A stretch of DNA of 6,685 nucleotides, from positions 1-6,685 of the forward strand of contig CBFIHS010000068.1 in the NCBI GenBank assembly GCA_965662565.1. Reading direction: 5' to 3'. Of this stretch, positions 6,387 to 6,685 are shown one piece after another. The notes under the pieces were generated by a model. The model did no database searches, was not told where the DNA came from, and was given only the letters and a program-made list of their open reading frames with translations. Each line of letters begins with the position of its first letter. The stretch's first letter is position 1. Source of the DNA: UBA5109 sp965662565. Its GTDB lineage: Bacteria > Pseudomonadota > Gammaproteobacteria > Pseudomonadales > Pseudohongiellaceae. A program made the translations under genes and the position numbers.

Positions 6387-6409
6387 TAGGCCTTGTTTTT
6401 ACAGGCCTA
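6387..6409 (+). promoter_or_regulatory. Inverted repeat in the tyrS leader
   Basis: A perfect 7 bp inverted repeat, TAGGCCT (6387-6393) with AGGCCTA (6403-6409), encloses a 9 nt T-rich loop, 41 nt before the tyrS start. No U-run follows it directly, so it is not a typical terminator. It may be a leader hairpin or an operator; the role is unknown. Confidence 0.4.
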
Positions 6410-6450
6410 TCTTGTAAAGTTGCCGCTTTATTTTTTTGCAGGGTGAGGCC

Positions 6451-6685
6451 ATGACGGCACAAAGTACAATCAATATAGTTAACGAGCTAAGAACTAGAGG
6501 CTTATTAACCCAGACTGCTGGTGATGAAGAGCTTGAAAAGCATTTGGCTGAGGGTTGCCGAACGGTTTATTGTGGCTTTGATCCTACTGCAGACAGCTTA
6601 CATATTGGTAGCTTAGTGCCTCTGTTGGCTTTACGCCGGTTTCAATTAGCAGGGCATAAACCTATTGCCTTAGCTGGTGGCGCAA
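6451..6685 (+). CDS. tyrS: Tyrosyl-tRNA synthetase, N-terminal part only
   Basis: TyrS charges tRNA-Tyr with tyrosine using ATP in the cytoplasm. The first 78 codons are visible before the window ends. The protein begins MTAQSTINIVNELRTRGLL and contains the conserved block VYCGFDPTADSLHIGSLVP (39-57): the YCGFDPT part lines the tyrosine pocket and HIGS (51-54) is the class I HIGH-type ATP motif. FQLAGHKPIALAGGA follows, as in bacterial TyrS. The ATG is supported by GGGTGAGG just upstream and by the normal position of the HIGH motif. The gene is transcribed away from the M23 peptidase–anmK operon, an arrangement known in other gammaproteobacteria. The KMSKS motif and C-terminal S4-like domain lie outside the window. 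Confidence 0.96.
   Translation, partial: MTAQSTINIVNELRTRGLLTQTAGDEELEKHLAEGCRTVYCGFDPTADSLHIGSLVPLLALRRFQLAGHKPIALAGGA

Larger units (their letters stand above)
6245..6450. other. Divergent intergenic region between the M23 peptidase gene and tyrS
   Basis: The 206 bp serve both directions. The minus-strand promoter lies at 6301-6329. For tyrS I see only weak candidates, for example TATAAA at 6380-6385 without a good -35. A hairpin (6387-6409) and a G-rich ribosome-binding site (GGGTGAGG, 6441-6448) precede the tyrS start. AAGCCT occurs twice (6328-6333, 6361-6366), without clear meaning. There is no gene and no T-box-like structure. Confidence 0.6.

Noticed and set aside
6387..6450. tyrS leader as a T-box riboswitch.
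   Set aside because: The leader is too short, with no T-box-like sequence, specifier loop or terminator/antiterminator pair; only one simple hairpin is present.

Overview
The window looks like chromosomal DNA of a Gram-negative gammaproteobacterium. Three observations support this. The divergent pair tyrS / M23 peptidase–anmK is a layout known from many gammaproteobacteria. The receptors carry an outer-membrane type of signal peptide, a TonB-box-like stretch and a terminal Phe. The base composition is moderately AT-rich by eye. Two large TonB-dependent receptors side by side suggest a nutrient-scavenging, possibly aquatic, lifestyle. That last point is inference, and I cannot name a genus.

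Layout from left to right: (1) The 5' end (125 codons) of a TonB-dependent receptor on the minus strand, TBDR1, cut off by the window start. (2) A roughly 400 bp intergenic region holding the TBDR1 leader and a strong bidirectional intrinsic terminator. (3) A complete TonB-dependent receptor on the minus strand (TBDR2, 832 aa), whose first 125 codons plus 22 bp of leader match TBDR1 at 397 of 399 positions. (4) A 313 bp leader upstream of TBDR2 with a 20 bp tandem repeat and several inverted repeats. (5) anmK, then (6) a membrane-anchored M23 endopeptidase (MepM/OapA type), both on the minus strand, overlapping by 4 bp and preceded by a good sigma70-type promoter. (7) A 206 bp divergent intergenic region. 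(8) The first 78 codons of tyrS on the plus strand, cut by the window end.

The M23 peptidase and AnmK form a cell-wall module. The hydrolase would open peptidoglycan cross-links in the periplasm. AnmK phosphorylates the anhydroMurNAc that comes back to the cytoplasm from turnover. The receptors downstream are a separate uptake function. In several gammaproteobacteria anmK is followed by erpA; here the receptor pair sits in that place.

The most notable signal is the receptor pair. Coding 5' ends and ribosome-binding regions are almost identical, both differences are silent third-position changes, and identity stops sharply 22 bp before the start codon, beyond which the leaders are strongly diverged. 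This pattern fits recent gene conversion (or a very recent partial duplication) between tandem receptors with different promoters. It also creates 399 bp direct repeats that could recombine into an in-frame chimeric receptor. I see no CRISPR array, tRNA, rRNA, insertion sequence or clearly novel multi-gene system.
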